From contig DAIDKV010000061.1 of the NCBI GenBank assembly GCA_027449865.1, forward strand, positions 1-64,000: 64,000 nt of DNA, in the 5' to 3' direction. This document shows positions 62,888-64,000 of this stretch, one piece after another (the first letter of the stretch is position 1; each line of letters opens with the position of its first letter). Under the pieces are notes generated by a model. The model saw only the letters and a list, made by a program, of their open reading frames with translations, was not told where the DNA came from and ran no database searches. This stretch comes from Planctomycetales bacterium (lineage in GTDB: Bacteria; Planctomycetota; Planctomycetia; Isosphaerales; Isosphaeraceae). The translations under genes were made by a program, and so were the position numbers.

Positions 62888-63120
62888 CTTGTCGGCTGAA
62901 CCCAGGAAAGCCCCATCGCCGCTTATGGCGCCGGGCGGTTGTTCGCCCAGTTGAAGCCGTGATAAACTGGCCTTTCCGAATGATCCGTCCCTGGCTTATC
63001 CGTAAGCTTACTGTGCATGTGTAGATTTTTTGTGGTAATCGCAATGGAGTTTTAAGCCAACAATTGTCTTTTTGCAGGTGCGTCTGATCGACGACGAGCC
63101 TGAAGGAAGGTCCACCAGAG
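62888..63120. other. promoter region of the terminal membrane gene
   Basis: The gap between the relic's hairpin and the last gene. It is A/T-rich at about 62995-63075. A GAAGGAAGG ribosome-binding site lies at 63103-63111. Confidence 0.4.
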
Positions 63121-64000
63121 ATGCAAGCGGCACCTGCGAAAGCCCTTTCCGAAACGAAGTTTGCGGTCTGTCGCCGGTTTTCGGGGTGGCCGCTCGATGC
63201 GACGATTCTTTTCGGGCTTGCGGTCCTTTCTTACGGTGTCCTCCTTCCGGGGCTTGGATACTACTGGGATGATTGGCGAATTTTGTGGATTGGGTCGGGG
63301 CGGCTGCCCACCAACCTGCTCGAGAATTATGCGTATCGGCCGGGGTCGGCCTGGTTGTTCGACTTCCTGAACCGATTCGTGGGGATGGACCATCATCTGG
63401 CGCATGGCCTGGCGTTGGCGTCGCGATTTTTTGGCGCCTTGACTCTCTGGCGAATCGTCCGTGTGGTCTGGCCTGGTTGTCCGACGCCGGCTTTTGCGGC
63501 TGCGGCTCTTTTCCTGGTCTATCCCGGATTCACACAGCAATCGATACCGCTGACGTATCAGAATTACCATGTCGGGATTTTGCTCTGTTTGCTTTCGATA
63601 CTGGCGAGTCTGAGATTTTCGTCGTCGGGTCCGCCGGGCATCAGGAGACCGATTGCGCTGGGGGCCGCTCTGATCTTGCAGGTGATGTACCTGCTGGTCT
63701 TCGACGGCATGGTGGCCTGGGAGATGATCCGAGCGACCCTGTTCCTTGTGGTGGCGGCTTCGGTCTCGCCGTCGGCCTGGGGCGCGGTGCGGTTTGCCGT
63801 AAAATGGATGGTACCTTATGTGGTGACGGTCCTTGGGTTCATCGTCTGGCGCGGCGTTTTCGTCAGGGCGACGAGGTCGGACGTCGATGTTTCGGTCGTG
63901 CTTCGGGATTGGCTCTCACTTTCCTGGGGCCAGATGGCCATGAAAATTCCCGCCGACATGTTCAAACTGATTCTCGACAGCGTTGTCTATGCCTGGCCGG
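63121..64000 (+). CDS. polytopic membrane protein, incomplete at window end
   Basis: An open frame of 293 codons runs off the window. Many membrane helices are seen ('DATILFGLAVLSYGVLLPG', 'FAAAALFLVYPGF', 'AALILQVMYLLVF', 'MVPYVVTVLGFIVW'). An early 'GYYWDDWRILWIGSGR' places an Asp-Asp pair after the first helix, as in GT-C-type glycosyltransferases (PMT/ArnT group). That assignment is tentative because the C-terminal part is missing. GAAGGAAGG precedes ATG 63121. Confidence 0.75.
   Translation, partial: MQAAPAKALSETKFAVCRRFSGWPLDATILFGLAVLSYGVLLPGLGYYWDDWRILWIGSGRLPTNLLENYAYRPGSAWLFDFLNRFVGMDHHLAHGLALASRFFGALTLWRIVRVVWPGCPTPAFAAAALFLVYPGFTQQSIPLTYQNYHVGILLCLLSILASLRFSSSGPPGIRRPIALGAALILQVMYLLVFDGMVAWEMIRATLFLVVAASVSPSAWGAVRFAVKWMVPYVVTVLGFIVWRGVFVRATRSDVDVSVVLRDWLSLSWGQMAMKIPADMFKLILDSVVYAWP

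Overview
The window looks like chromosome of a high-GC planctomycete, probably close to Isosphaeraceae. The signs are several DUF1559 pseudopilin-type proteins with the 'GFTLIELL' leader, a DUF1080 hydrolase, DUF3616-like secreted proteins, a MoxR-DUF58-DUF4129 operon, many lipoproteins with a CpaB-free 'KGKVTYKGQP' type fold, two GH57 enzymes and many dispersed IS fragments. No rRNA, tRNA or CRISPR array was found. The assignment rests on gene content only.

Region 1 (1-9.1 kb) is an accessory island. A nearly complete IS4-type element (5-1512) is followed by a tightly overlapping leftward operon (5595 to 1778): an unknown protein, a QueC-like PP-loop enzyme interrupted by an in-frame TGA, an XRE-ImmA/IrrE metallopeptidase and a PIN-domain protein. 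Then come a possible relic ORF, a VapBC toxin-antitoxin pair with a palindromic operator, and an IS1380-type element with visible inverted repeats (7385-9134).

Region 2 (9.4-29.1 kb) is mostly ordinary chromosome: a NagB-like sugar-phosphate isomerase, a quinone oxidoreductase, a LOG-family protein, an AAA ATPase/DUF4276 pair (possible defence), an ArsR/SdpI pair, DUF3616 and DUF1080 proteins, ArfB, the MoxR-DUF58-DUF4129 operon, a large secreted esterase-like protein, a metallophosphoesterase and an ABC-F ATPase.

Region 3 (29.6-35.6 kb) is a second accessory region bounded by a frameshifted IS5-type transposase and an IS4 relic. Between them is a five-gene rightward cluster: a DUF1573-like lipoprotein preceded by a 14-G tract, a DUF1559 pseudopilin, an eight-cysteine membrane-tethered protein with a Gly-Gly motif just beyond the membrane, an exported protein of unknown function, and a membrane-anchored C39-like cysteine peptidase. 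This is the best candidate here for an undescribed system.

Region 4 (35.6-64 kb) holds UvrC without its HhH end, an ABC exporter operon with a planctomycete-specific partner, a PIG-L deacetylase, several exported proteins of unknown function, a single-domain response regulator, a GH57-GalT-GH57 glycan cluster, a paralogous run of lipoprotein/DUF1559/DUF1559/lipoprotein/DUF3616 genes sharing an upstream motif, a D-2-hydroxyacid dehydrogenase, a beta-barrel relic and the start of a large polytopic membrane protein.

A cross-cutting feature is a family of intergenic hairpins made of short tandem words. At least four are built from a 9-nt CACGAANNN periodicity with complementary arms, and three other loci have the same layout with different words.
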